From contig WTPW01000433.1 in assembly GCA_009809945.1 (NCBI GenBank), forward strand, positions 260,164-324,163: a DNA stretch of 64,000 nt. Direction: 5' to 3'. The notes under the pieces are model-generated. The model made no database searches and was not told where the DNA came from. It worked only from the letters and a program-made list of their open reading frames with translations. This document shows positions 46,329 through 57,925 of the stretch, piece by piece. Source of the stretch: Gigaspora margarita. Its lineage: Eukaryota; Glomeromycota; Glomeromycetes; Diversisporales; Gigasporaceae. Every line of letters begins with the position of its first letter. Positions within the stretch are counted from its first letter, which is position 1. Made by a program: the position numbers and the translations under genes.

Positions 46329-48036
46329 TATGGGCCAGTGCGAAAACATTTGTACCTTGGCAAAAAAAGGTAAGATTTATATTATACACAAAAAAATGTT
46401 GTGTTACTAAGCTTGATGGCCTTAAATTTATATAGTTTGTAAATCATAACTAAACATATCTCTGTCTAAATTATTTTTACATTTCCATATTTTCTTCTCC
46501 TTTAAAATGAAGTAGTGCACCACTAACAGAGAACGAAAAAATGATGATTTTCAACATTTACAATAACATTTCTGGGTCCAGTTCTGTGGGAAATGATCAT
46601 CTGACACTTACTTTATACAAGTGTGTTGCTGAGATATTGGGCATTGCTAAGGGAACAGTTGGAGGCATGGTATCAAACTGGAACAAGCATAAGGATAGCA
46701 CATTTACTCCACATAAAACTCTTGGGTGGCCTAGACTTCAAAAGACGAAAATGTTACAGTACTTCTGCGCACAAAAATTTAAATGCCAACAAGGCAGATG
46801 AACAAATTTCTACACAAATTCTACAGCAGTACCTTGAGAAACAAGGTTATACATTTTTTAAATAGAGACTTCTTCGATTACTATACCGCTTGGGCTATTA
46901 TTATGGCCAAGAAGAATGTGAAAACCTTCTTCATGAATTAGCGAATAATGTTGCCTACCTTTGTCGTTATCTATGTTTTTGTTTTACTAACTTAGAAAGC
47001 AAAATGATGTTCTGTATCGCCCAGAGGTTTTTCTTGATAAATTGTACTGCCATCTACATCATACTTCATGCAATATATGGGTTTCTCACCAGGGTGTCAT
47101 TTTAGTACTGAGGCATAGTCCGTTAGTTGTAATTTTTGGTACAATTATTGTATTCCAAAATGGTAACTCCAACTAGGTGCATAGTGAGCTTGTTCTGAAC
47201 TCTATTTACATTTGGGACCCAACAATTAAACCTGCAGGAAAACAAGGTAGAAATCGAAAAAATGCTGAAGAATGGAGTAATGTTCCTGATATTGTTAAAG
47301 GTGCTAATATTGTTTCCAATCAAGTTGATTACTATAGAAACTTCAACGCAGAAATTTTTAAAGATCTCTTTTCGAATCTTTGTAAAACGCTCTATGAAAA
47401 ATATGGACCAGCAGACATTCACATGGTAGTGCAAGCTACCATAAAGGCTGGGTTGAAAGTATTCCAACTTTGAACACAAAAAATCAAGACATAATTGATT
47501 GGCTTATCTCTTACAATATTTTTTTTTCAAATGAGCTACGAAGACCAGAGCTTTTGAAACTCGTTAAGCTACATAAAGACATGGTCCTATTTACTTGTGT
47601 AGAAATAGCAAGACAGTACAGTCACGAAGTTTTTTTTACCCCTCTCTACCATTGCGAACTTCAGCCAATCGAAGGTGTTTGGTCAGTTGTGAAAGGCAAA
47701 GTCACAAGTTCAGGTTCATATTCAAACCTTTTGCCTGTTTGAAACATACTTCTAGATACATTTAAAAAAAAATTAATGCAAAAGTTATAGTTGGACTTTG
47801 GAGAAGGGCACTTAAAAATGCAAAGCCATATTTAGAGACTGATGAAGATGTGCAATTAATTGATAATGAATTTGATAGTTATAGTGATTCTGAGTACGAT
47901 GATTAATTTTGACTTAGAAGTCATATTTTCATATTTCCAAATATGTACTAATGTGATTTAAAAAAAATTTTTTTTACTAAATAAAAAATTTTATATGTGC
48001 TTTTTTGAGGTACAAATGTTTTTGCACTGGCCCATA
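46329..48036 (+). mobile_element. Tc1/mariner-like transposon with TA target duplication
   Basis: The element is 46331-48034 (1704 bp), with ends TGGGCCAGTGCGAAAACATT and the near-identical inverse at the right (TGGGCCAGTGCAAAAACATT). The arms are about 30 bp and TA lies at 46329-46330 and 48035-48036. It carries a decayed transposase. Confidence 0.9.
46541..47906 (+). pseudogene. Tc1/IS630-like DDE transposase, decayed
   Basis: Protein similarity is spread over at least four frame segments. An N-terminal helix-turn-helix part (about 46600-46760) includes AEILGIAKGTVGGMVSNW. A winged middle part lies near 46790-46870. The DDE core at 47177-47473 contains YRNFNAEIFKDLFSNLCKTL and EKYGPADIHM. 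The continuing core at 47440-47740 contains SNELRRPELLKLVKLHKD, then CELQPIEGVWSVVK, which holds the third catalytic Glu in its usual context. The C-terminal acidic tail (DSYSDSEYDD) ends at 47906. The second catalytic Asp position (HM[D]GASYHK in relatives) is disturbed by a frame change and substitution near 47425. The gene cannot give a working enzyme. Confidence 0.82.
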
Positions 48037-48059
48037 AGACACGAGAAAAAAAAGCAACA

Positions 48060-48775
48060 AACAACAGCACTAAAACAGCGAAAGCCTAAAATCACTAACA
48101 ACAAAAGCTAAAAAATAATAGCACCAAAATGCCGAAAGCCTGAAGCTACCAAAGGCACCAAAATGACAAAAGTCTGGAGTCTCCAAAATGATGGCACCAA
48201 ATGGCGAAAGTATGAAATCAGCAATGACACAGAAATAATGAAAGTCTGGAGCTCCAAAAATGATGGCACTGAAATGGCAAATCACTGATAATATATAATG
48301 ACAAATAGCAGCACCAAAAATGGCAAAAGCTCAGAATCTTCATAACTATAAACAACAATACTCATAACAACAGTTCCATAAACTAAACCTACACAAAGAA
48401 GTTGCATTAGTTCAAGCTGAGGATAAAAAAAACAAATCTCCACTGGCCACCCAGTTTTTTAGCAAAGTGAGAGAAAGAAAGTATTCAAAAAAAAAATGAC
48501 AACTTAACTTACAAGCTCCCAGTTCTAATCTCCACAACCTGGTTTTCTAACAAAGTAAATCTACAAAAGAAAGAAATATTAGCTCAAAGAAAGAAAACAA
48601 AAAGCATTCAATGAAAAAAAACAACATATCTCATAGGACCCAGTTCTAATCATTACTATCCAGTTTTCTAGGAAGCGCACCTATAATAGCAAAAAAGTTA
48701 TTATTAGTTCAAAGAAAAAAATAAAAAAAAGAAAACTACTAATCTTACAAATTCCAGTTCTATCCCAGTGAAGCA
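48060..48775 (+). repeat. A-rich degenerate tandem repeats, two kinds
   Basis: 48060-48310 has drifting units of ~30-45 bp with GCACCAAAATGACGAAAG and GTCTGGAGCTCC. 48380-48775 has about three ~130-bp units around CCCAGTTCTAATC and TTTTCTAACAAAGT. No coding potential is seen. The first kind resembles the repeats at 22265 and 28030. Confidence 0.55.
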
Positions 48776-49319
48776 AAAAAAACAAATAAAATAAATGCGA
48801 AACAAAATTAAAGCAGATCTAGATCAAAAAAAGATCTAAATCTAGATCAGATTTGGGTAACAAAATGATCCTCTAGTCTGATTCAGGACTGTCACTGCCT
48901 GTGACAATCACATTTTTTTCTAATTTATATTATATTATTGTATTTTTATTATTTTAATTTTTATTTTTTATATGTTCATTTTACTGGACATCAAAATGGA
49001 AAGAAAACAGATAATATTAGCTAAAAAAAATTAACTTCTATATGTTTATTTTAGTTTGTGATGAAATGTTTCAAGAAAACTCTAAAAATAGAGCTTTAAA
49101 GAGCTAGAAGACTAGTACTAATAAATAAAAAGAAATATTTAAATAAACATTTAACTTTTATAAAAATAACAATTATTGGTCTTCTTATTTATTCTATCAA
49201 AAAAATTGAATAAATTAAAGTTAGTACATTATAAAATACTAATTTTTTCCCATTAACTTGCAATTAAAAATATATATATTATTTGAATATTTAGTCAATA
49301 TATTTATAAAAAAGGAAAA

Positions 49320-49532
49320 ACTTATTTGTAACAGCCTATTACATGCTTATTTGTAACAGCCCATAAGGCCATATTAATATTAAAGTAAGGTTGAGTTAGG
49401 GTTAGAATCAAGATTAATACAGAATTGCGAGAGGATCATTTTTTGTTGGAAGTGCAATAAGTGTTGTCTTAGTTAAATTTTGAGTTAGAAATAAAGGCTG
49501 TAACAGGCTGTTACAAATAACATTATCCTATA
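49320..49532. mobile_element. Telomere-motif MITE with TTATTTGTAACAGCC ends
   Basis: TTATTTGTAACAGCC (repeated twice at the left, 49321 and 49349) pairs with GGCTGTTACAAATAA at the right. The interior has GAGTTAGGGTTAGAAT and TTTTGTTGGAAGTGCAATAA. Confidence 0.65.
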
Positions 49533-50261
49533 AAAAAAATTATATAATTTGTTGATTTAATTGTTTTTAAAAAATCTTTAAATTTATGGATTTTATAATT
49601 TTTTATCTTTGTGATTTTATTGCCACCTATAAAATCATGTATAACATGAAATCAAAACAATCAAGATAATACAAGTTTTTTATTAGTTAGGGTTAGGGTG
49701 AGGTGTATATAGTGTGTAGGAGAAAAGTAAAATTTTGCAATAATTTTTTTGGTAGAATATGAAGAATAGTTTTGAGTTCAAAATTGTGTATTATAGATAA
49801 TTTTTTAGAAATGACCATGTTTTGTTTTGATTTTATATTATACCTAATTTTGCATTCTAATTGATTTATTAGGGTAGTTGCAATAAATTACATGTTCTAA
49901 ATTTATTCAATTTTAAATTTTAAAAAATTAAAAAATTAAAATTTGCATATTTTTAAAGTTTAACCAATTAAAATTATTTTTTATATTACTATGCAAGTGT
50001 CTTGGTGTAATTATCAAAAAAAGTTTGCAAAATTTTAAACAAAGTTATTATATACAAAAAAACTTATAACAAAAAAATAAAACACTAATTTAACCTAGTT
50101 TACTATATAATCTATATAGTAAAAATAATGTCTGTTTTAGTTAAAAAAAATTCAAAAATCTATAAATTTTTAATTTTTAAAAATTTTAATAATGCAATAA
50201 ATATAAAAAATAATTCTTTAATTTGAATTTTAATATAATATTGATTAAAATTTTATTTTAT
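49533..50261. other. AT-rich flank with another telomere-motif block (49690-49870)
   Basis: 49690-49870 shows GTTAGGGTTAGGGTGAGGTG, AAAATTTTGCAATAATTTTT and ATTATACCTAATTTTGCATT, the conserved order of the telomere-motif MITEs, but without clear ends. The rest is low-complexity. Confidence 0.45.
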
Positions 50262-50452
50262 TTTTTTTTTGTTGTTAAAGTGAGGTTTTGTCTCTATCTT
50301 TATTGATAAACTGTGTGAGATTCCTCTTGGGGGTTTCTCAATATTATCAAATATTTAATACAATTTATATTACAAGAGTTGAAACTCAGACTATAGACAA
50401 AATTAAATTATCTAATTTATCTGCAACCTAAACCTACTAGAGTAGTTAAAAC
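50262..50452 (-). other. LINE 3' untranslated region and A-rich tail
   Basis: On the minus strand the stretch runs from GGTTTAGGTTGCAGATAA through AATAAAGATAGAGACAAAAC to an A-rich end. The same tail sequence marks the truncated LINE at 33320. Confidence 0.65.
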
Positions 50453-51675
50453 TCACCTAGATTTGGATGTGAAGAATAGAGTTAGTATTTGTACTATATT
50501 TAATCCATTGATAGGACCAGATATCAATTTTTCGAAGAGCTCGGCCAATAGGTGGACATGTATTTGTATCTTCATCATGCAACTGGTCAGGAAGACCACA
50601 AATACAACTATAAGTATAGTGAATTCTAGTATGTTTATATATAGAAGTATGTGGATTTGAAGGAATAGTAGATATTGAACCAGAATGTTGAGAGGTTTTC
50701 CATTGGGTGAGTTTAGCACAGTATAGTTTCCAGAGTTGTTTATAAGAATTATGAGAAATATTTAAAAGAATTTTAATAGCAATATTGGAAGCTATCTTGT
50801 AAGAGGAATATTGAGATATAGTATTAATTAGTGAGAGTGGAATAAAGCCATGGATGGTAGTGATGAATGAAGGAGTATTAAAGGGAGAATAGTAGGTAGG
50901 ATTTAGGCATTGGTGATTAATAAGATTTGTATGAAGTTGTTGGATTTGAATATTTGTTATATCTGGGAGATCTGAAAAAGAAAATTGTGTAATAGTATTA
51001 TGAATAATTTGAGATATATTATTATANNNNNNNNNNNATGAATGAAGGAGTATTAAAGGGAGAATAGTAGGTAGGATTTAGGCATTGGTGATTAATAAGA
51101 TTTGTATGAAGTTGTTGGATTTGAATATTTGTTATATCTGGGAGATCTGAAAAAGAAAATTGTGTAATAGTATTATGAATAATTTGAGATATATTATTAT
51201 AACTAGTACAGAATAGCCAATGAAATTGGCTTTCAGATTGGTTGCAAGAAATACATTTTGTATGTATGGAATGTTTAGAATTTAGAGAGTTAAGGTAAGG
51301 CAATGTAGGAAGCATATGAAGTAAATTTTTAATTTGGAATGATTTGGATTGGCAAAGTTGAAAGTTAGTATAATTGTATGAGCATTTGTGGTTGTTGTTA
51401 AGGAAGAGCCATGTAGCATTCCAATCAATTTGGGTTGCTATAGGAATAATATGTTGAATTCTATTTTGTGATGACCACATTGCAATAATATGTGCATTGC
51501 AAATATTTTTAATACAACGACGTGTAGGTTGCTCTATATTGAAGTATTTATATTGTAAATAGAATGAGGGATTATAAATATTATTAGGAAGAAATTCTAA
51601 AATAGAGGAATTTGTGTGGTTTTTTGCTAATTGATCAGCAAGATTATTAAATTTGTTATCACTATGGGCTGGCAC
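50453..51675 (-). pseudogene. LINE ORF2 C-terminus: end of RNase H and zinc-finger region
   Basis: HSDNKFNNLADQLAK is the typical C-terminal helix of LINE RNase H. It is followed by a long Asn-rich region and CISCNQSESQFHWLFC, a CCHC-like zinc-binding motif near the ORF2 end (zf-RVT type). Reading is interrupted by the gap at 51027-51037, but 164 bp are exactly repeated on the two sides. Another piece of the same frame family ends near 50453. Confidence 0.75.
50863..51201. other. Assembly gap flanked by an exact 164-bp repeat
   Basis: 50863-51026 and 51038-51201 are identical, separated by 11 Ns. An exact direct repeat on both sides of a gap is what is left when overlapping contig ends are not merged. 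The repeat is probably not biological. Confidence 0.9.
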
Positions 51676-52434
51676 TTTATGTAAAGTGATAGTATATGAA
51701 TATGATTGGATAAAATGTAAAAGAGTATGCCAAATAGGCCAATAGTTGTATGAACATATTTTGTTAGGGTTATATTTAGCATGTAAAAGGGCCTTGTATT
51801 TAGAGATAATAGATTGTGAATCAGTATATATGTGAATAGTGCTATTTCAAGGACATGTACAAATAGCTGATAGTATTGCAATTAGTTCTGCTTTGTATGA
51901 TGATGGCCAGTATTGAATTTGTGCAGAAAATTGATGAATTATTGAGTTATTGAAAGTTTGTATCCAGGCAATGCCCATTGAGCATCTTGAATTGCCAAGA
52001 TTAATAACAGTTCCATCAGTATAGAAAGTAAATTCTGATAAAGTGTTATTTGCTTGTGCTATTGATTGCAGTATATTTGTTGTAGTATTAGAAGAAAAAA
52101 TATTATTTATAGCTGTGAGATAGATTGTTATAGAAAGTAAAGATGGTATTGAGACTGAATGGCGAGATGCAATAGAGAAAAGTAAGTCAAGATAATTGGC
52201 ATTGAGCTTGAGTTTGTTTGATATTTGTTTGTAAACTTTTCTACCCAGGAATTTAGTAAATAAGGTTGCAGAAATATCAATAGTACAACAGCTTTGAATT
52301 CTTTTTGAATTGAGAGAACAACCTGTACATGGATAGCAGATGATATTAGAAGTTGGGTATAATGTTGTCTTGGTTTCATCAATTTCAGAAGTCAGTGTGT
52401 AATAGAAATAGTATTGGTTTGTTGGTTGAAGCAT
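51640..52434 (-). pseudogene. LINE ORF2 linker and RNase H domain
   Basis: FYTDGTVINLGNSRCSMGIA holds the first catalytic Asp of RNase H (TDGS/T), and SSYKAELIAILSAI holds the catalytic Glu. The domain would degrade the RNA strand during LINE reverse transcription. The upstream Cys-containing linker (YPCTGCSLN) is of unknown role. The frame closes at 51847 and the end of RNase H is in another frame (51675-), so it is broken here. Confidence 0.8.
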
Positions 52435-53116
52435 CTAGCTTTTCCTATAATAATAGTTTGTTCTTTGTATGTTATGAGCCAAGGTTTGTTTTTGGTATTA
52501 AAATGGCCAGTAGTATAAGATAAGGAGTTGACTGAAGGTGATTGGAGTGTAGATATGAGTTGTCTAGTGATAGAGTTAGTGGTGATTTTGTTTTCTAGTA
52601 TAGTAAACCATTTAGGTATTTTGCCTGGTATAAGAGAATTAATCCTTGGTGAGATGTGTTCCCATGTAAGGAGTACAGAATTATCAAAAGATGTAAGTTG
52701 TTCAAGAAATATAATATGTTTTGATCATAGTTGCCGTTTAAATATTGGATAGTCGGTATGAGTTTGTAATATGTTTTCAAGTGATGTATAAGGTAGATCA
52801 ATAGTATAAGGTTGCATTATATCTGAGTGTGCATGAATTGATAATTCTAGATGTTTTAAAAGTTGGATAATTTTGAAAGTTGTAGTATTTTTGTTAGCTC
52901 CATCTATTTTGGGATTAGGATATAATAGTATATTAGTAGTAGACCATAGATTATTTTGTATTTGTTGTAATCTAATATGTGTACTAGTGCCTAATAATTC
53001 TTTGTTATTTAGTCGAGAAGTTAGGTTGGATATGTGATGTTGTAGCTGGATATCTCAAATATTCTTGATACCATAAATATTATGGTTGAGCATTGTGCTA
53101 TTAGGAGTAGATTTAG

Positions 53117-54583
53117 CTAATCTAGCTTTGTGTTTTGCAACTGTAAGATATTTTGCAAGGATTTTGTTACATAATGATTGTGATAAAACAATTTGTGAAT
53201 TCGGTATTCAAGTATAGGTATTATTACAGTATTGATAATATAACTAGCCTGTTTATCAGTTATTATTTTTGTATTAAGAGTATTTATGATCTCAAATATC
53301 TCTTGTGTAATTAGTTTAATTTGAGGATATGTTTTGGTATTGGTAGTAAACCAGCAACCAAGGAATTTAAAAAGAGTATGAAGAGGTTGGGTTTGAATAG
53401 ATGAGTTAAGGAAAGTAATAGAATAAGATTTTTTGGTATTAGAAATTAATACTGATTTTTGTGAATTAACTTTAATATTGGTCATTTGATAAAATGATGA
53501 TGCAGTTTGTATAATTTGTTGTAATTGTTGAAAGGATTGTGCAATCCATAAAGTATTATCCATATATGCTAAAACTGAAGCTGAAGCTTCTGTTTTGTTG
53601 AACACTGGAGGTGATATTGTTGTAGTCCATACAACTGAGCTAGTGTAACCAGAATATGTATTGGATATTTTGCTAATAAGTGGGTCATAGTAAATTCGCC
53701 AAAGTAATGGAGTTATGGTTTCACCTTGGTCTATACCATCTTGTACTTCATATGATTTTGTAAGTCCAAAGTTAGTAATAACTCTGTTTGACCGATCAGT
53801 AAGTAAATTAATAATAATATTAATTAACTGAGAGGGCATATTAAGTTGATAGAGTGCTTTTTCAAGAAGGTTGAGGTTAACAGAGTCATATGCTTTGCTT
53901 ATATCTTGAGAAAGGATCCATATTTCTTTTTGGTTACAGTTTGCATCTTCAATAAAGTTATTGAGGATATGAATAGGCCTATTTGTACTATTACCTGGTA
54001 AGGCAACATAGTTGTATGGATTGAGGATATTATATGATGAAAGGGTATCATTAAGCTGATTAGTGAGAATTTTAGTATACAGTTTTTTAATATGTTCTAT
54101 AAGACTAATTGGGCGTGTATTATTTAAATTTCCATCAAACTTTGCTTTTTTAGAAATTGGAAAAATACGACTGTTCTTCCATTGTTTTGGAATTTGTTGT
54201 AGTGATATGCATCGGTTAAGGAGAGCTGTAATTGCAAGAATTGTTTTTGTTCCACAATGTTTGAGCATTTCATAGCTAATACCAGAAGGTCCACAAGCTT
54301 TATTGTTAGAGAATTGATTTATAGTGCTTGTAACTTCTTCAGTAGAAATTCCAGCAAAAACTATGTCATACCAGGAAGATAGAATAGTTGAAGCAGGTCT
54401 ATACTCTGATTGCCAGTCTGTTTGAAAGATAGATTGATTATATGGGTTGTGAGCTGTCCATTGGCAAAAGTGTGATTGAATATATTCTTTAATTGTTGGT
54501 GAATCAGTAATAATATTATTTTCTAGCTTGATATTATCAAAATGTACTGGATCAGTATGGCGGTTAAGTATGCTAATAATCAT
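53117..54583 (-). pseudogene. LINE reverse transcriptase domain, catalytic motif altered
   Basis: This is the longest single frame of the element (488 codons). It contains KACGPSGISYEMLKH, then IPKQWKNSRIFPISKK, then RPISLIEHIKKLYTK, then SQDISKAYDSVN, which holds the first catalytic Asp. GIDQGETITPLLWRIYYDPL follows. The YADD box reads YMDN, so the second Asp of the pair is Asn. A thumb-like region with LGCWFT follows. Because YxDD is nearly invariant, this enzyme should be inactive even where the frame is open. Upstream (54716-55129) a linker is in another frame. Confidence 0.9.
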
Positions 54584-55129
54584 TTTAGTAGGTTGTGTAA
54601 GTATTCTTTCACATTTGGTATTAATAGCAGAATTAATATAGTTTCGTAAATACTGAGAGTTTTCAATATTTCTTGCATTATATAGTGTTTTCCAAGCAAT
54701 TTTGGTTTGTTTAAGCTATTGAATAAGGTCTTGGTTATGTAAAGGAGGTTGTGGAATATTGAAGTTATGTTTAGAATTAATATATAGAATTTGTGAGTAT
54801 ATATTAGAGGATGGTGTACAATTGCAAGAAAGTGCATATTTAGTTTGTTTCATTATGTTTCCTATAATTTGAAGATCTTTGTGAAGGTCTGTAGCTTTAG
54901 ATGAAAAGGTATGATGAAAGTTCCGCACAGCAAATTTTTTGTTAGGTATAGTTTGAAGTGCAGAGCTAATAATGCTTGTTTGGATTTTGTGCCAAGTACA
55001 TTCTAGAGATTCTGTAGTATGGATAGATAGTGGAGTACAAAGAGACTGGATTCTGTTTTGAGTTTGGGATGAAAATTCTTCCCATTTTTCTTTAGCTATA
55101 GATTTATAGTTAAAAATTCTACTTTGCAA
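54580..55129 (-). pseudogene. LINE ORF2 linker between endonuclease and reverse transcriptase
   Basis: The frame at 55129-54716 (WEEFSSQTQNRIQSLCTPL, then LECTWHKIQTSIISSAL) resembles the helical linker that follows APE endonucleases in fungal LINEs. It is out of frame with both neighbours. Confidence 0.6.
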
Positions 55130-55880
55130 CTTGTTTTATGTCGAAGTTTTGATGATAGTGCAAAAGGAAATGCCCAACTAGAGATAAGAATAAGATGATC
55201 ACTCTGAGTAGAAGATAGTAGTTCTTGAAGAGTAAAGTTTGTAAGATTAGAAATAATTGAATCATGTGCCCAAATATAATCAATATGACTACAAAGATCA
55301 TTGCATTGCCAGGTATTTTGTAGATTGTTGGTATGGTCTGCAAGATCATACATGTTATTGTTATGGAGATAAGATAGTAGTTTGAATTTAGATGTTGACT
55401 GATAAGAGGTATTGGAGACATTAAAGTTTCCAAGAATAATTGGATATAGGTTTAGGGATAGTGCTTGCTGAATCCAACTTATTACTTTATCTTGTATTTG
55501 GTTGCGGTATTGCTGATTTGTTGAAGAGAGATAGACTGATATTATTCTGAATTTAAAATCATGTTTAAAGAATAGATCAACTGCAATAGCTCCACCAGGA
55601 TGTGTATGAATATTGTGAATATGAGATTTTAAAGAGTTATTGATCATTATGCCAGTACCTTCTGCTGAATTATCTAAACTAGACCAAAAGTAGGTAAATT
55701 GTGGGGTATTGAGGAATTTTTTGGATTTTGAAGATGAAATTTTTGTTTCTGTTATTCTAATAATATGTAGATTGTTTTTAAGACAAAATTCCTCCCAAAG
55801 TTGCCTTTTAGTGGGTGTATTATAACCTTGTACATTGTGTGTTACTATATTGAAATTCCGTGTAGAGGAGTTAGAAAGTA
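55096..55880 (-). pseudogene. LINE APE-type endonuclease domain, catalytic motif altered
   Basis: One open frame contains NIVTHNVQGY near its start, ITETK (catalytic Glu), GGAIAVDLFF, ILGNFN where GDFN is usual (Asp to Asn), HIDYIW and SDHLIL (catalytic Asp-His). The domain nicks target DNA to prime LINE integration. The change in GDFN should impair it. No start codon lies at the domain beginning; it was probably downstream of a longer frame or used another start. Its frame differs from 56447-55890. Confidence 0.85.
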
Positions 55881-55889
55881 TGGAATTAT

Positions 55890-57480
55890 CTATTTGGGAA
55901 GTTGTTGCAAAGGAAAGGCATTATTTTCTTGGTAGTTGTTATATGATGATTTAATAGGTGAGTCATAGTAGATATGAAATTGGTTAGGTAGTAGTAAAAT
56001 ATGATTTGGAAGAAGTTTGTCTTCAGTACTAAGATATATAAGGGTCTCTAGTGTAATTATATTTATAGATATCTTATAAGGATAAAAAAAGGATTGTTTA
56101 AGTAAATGTTTGTTAAAGGATTTAAGGGTTTGTGGTTTTAAAAGTAAAGGAAGATTGTGTTTTTGTAAAAATAGATTATAACAAGTTTCCTCAGAGGGAG
56201 ATGTTGTAATGTTATCTAAGGAGATTTTTGTGTCTTTTACAAAGTCGCTCACCGTTTTAGGCTCAGCTCTCATAGCTGCACAGGTATCTATAGTCTGTCC
56301 TGTACATTGGTTCTGACTGTCATTATCTTGGACCTCCATGTAAATAGGCTTATCCACCTGCCTACTTACATCATTTTCCTTATTAACTACAATGGGTGCA
56401 TCTTTTAATAAGGCAGTGGCTGCATTTATGTTGTTTGTAAAAGACAAGCTTAATGAAAAGAATGATCTAGAAAAAGAGATTCTAAATTTGTAATAAGTTG
56501 AAAGTTGAGATTAAATTTTTGTTTTATAAAATTTTCTGCTTCTACATATGCAGTTTCTTTGTAGTATTTGGCAATTTGTGAAAAGGAGTAAGTCTGGTTT
56601 TTGATACAATCAAAATATGTAATAACTCTAGCAAGAAAATGAGTATCAATGACTGTATATGTAGCTTTATCCATAGCCTCTTGTTTGGATGTGTTAGGAA
56701 TGTTATGGTTTTCCAAAGAAGTTTTGTGATAAAGAGCAAGATATTTATAAAAATAAAACCTACAGCTTTTTAAGCTAAAGGTAATATTATTTAATTTACA
56801 AACTGCCCCTTCTGCTTCTTTTGCTAAGTTTTCAAGTATTTTGGTTGGTATAGTTTGCTTAAGGGTAGCTTCATGTTTTCCATTAATATGAAAAATAGAT
56901 GAGTCAAGTTTAGGTTCATGAAGTGTTTCTACTTCTTTCATAGNATAAATTGTATAAGATTTTTCAAGTATATCTTTATATAGTTTGTCCCTATTGTGAA
57001 AGTTTTTTTCCTCCAAATATTCGCAGCTTTTGTTATCACAAGAAAGCATATGGAAGTTAGTGGCTTTGGTAGCTTCATATTGTCGTTGTAAAGGTTTTTA
57101 TAGTTCTTGAAATTCAAATAAAGTAGGTAAAAATTTGTTTAATTAGAAAATAAATTGTCGACAGATCTTATTTTTGAGATAAATATAGGTATCTTTTTCA
57201 ATTGGTGGTGTATCAAATTGACGAGCATAGTTTGGAAAAAATTTATTAAACCACTCCTTGTAGTGATCTAATGAGTTAGAAAGAGATAGAACACGGTAGT
57301 TTTGGAGAAATGCAGTTTTTGGAATATTAAATAAAAGTTGAATATTAAATCTAGGATTGGATTTAATTTCAAGGAAAGGTTTGTCTTCATCAATACTATC
57401 AATAGTAGATTCAATTTTAGGATACTTAGGTCTAAAGTCAAAGTCTTCTGCAAATTTTTTCTAATTGATTGTTTGATAGT
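55890..57480 (-). pseudogene. LINE ORF1, C-terminal part, broken
   Basis: Two longer frames (57049-56450 and 56447-55890) and a third around 57440-57130 are collinear parts of a large ORF1-like protein. Visible stretches include CKLNNITFSLKSCRFYFYK and KFNLNFQLITNLESLFLDH. No known domain was recognised. The 56447 start may be a separate small frame. A single N at 56944 gives one unknown residue. Confidence 0.6.
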
Positions 57481-57729
57481 TATTTGAAAGATAAAGGTGT
57501 AAGCGAGCTAAATTAAGGCATATTTGAAGTCAGTTTTGTGTTTTATAAGGTGGTACAGTAACAGGTGAGGCAAATATTTCTTTATAATTAAGTTTGGTAA
57601 ATAAAATTGTTGTGAATTGTAAAGTAATGTTTTTGAATGTAGATTCAAGATAGTCAAATGGTGTTGTAGCATTTTTGTCGATATCTGGGTTATGTTCAAA
57701 AATAAGATCTATTAAGAAATCAGGACGTA

Positions 57730-57925
57730 GGCCAGCCAGGACCCCAAAATATACATAGATAGGTCAGGTTAATTATAGGGTTACTAAAAAGAGAAAGATC
57801 TGCAGAAAAAAACTTCAAAAATAAGCAAAAAAATTACTATAAATGGAAAAGATCTGCATAAAATCTCAAAAATAAGCAAACTCATACCTGAACTATCTAT
57901 GTATATTTCGGGGTCCTGGCCAGCC
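57730..57925. mobile_element. hAT-type MITE, copy 2, in the LINE ORF1, perfect 8-bp duplication
   Basis: The element is 57738-57917 (180 bp), with ends AGGACCCCAAAATATACATA and AGGACCCCGAAATATACATA (opposite strand). GGCCAGCC is duplicated exactly at 57730-57737 and 57918-57925. It differs from copy 1 (10369-10549) by only a handful of positions. It ends the ORF1 frame 58745-57897. Confidence 0.93.

Larger units (their letters stand above)
45335..48901. mobile_element. Possible hAT-like element nested in the T-rich element
   Basis: CTGCTGGTGACAAACCCGAA at the left resembles CAGGCAGTGACAGTCCTGAA on the opposite strand at the right. The flanking 8-mers do not match clearly. The interior includes a MITE-like segment (45530-45812) and degenerate tandem repeats. 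Confidence 0.4.
44623..49270. mobile_element. T-rich element with long inverted ends, containing other elements
   Basis: 44790-45010 and 49010-49190 are imperfect inverted repeats over about 200 bp (shared GTTATTTTTATAAA, TTTATTTAAATATTTCTTTTT, CACAAACTAAAATAAACATAT). Outer limits are not exact; the left is set by where F-box homology ends. Inside are T-rich tracts (45040-45210, 48910-48980), a hAT-like pair of ends (45335 and 48901), tandem repeats and a Tc1-like transposon. The general design resembles 20366-23799. Confidence 0.55.
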
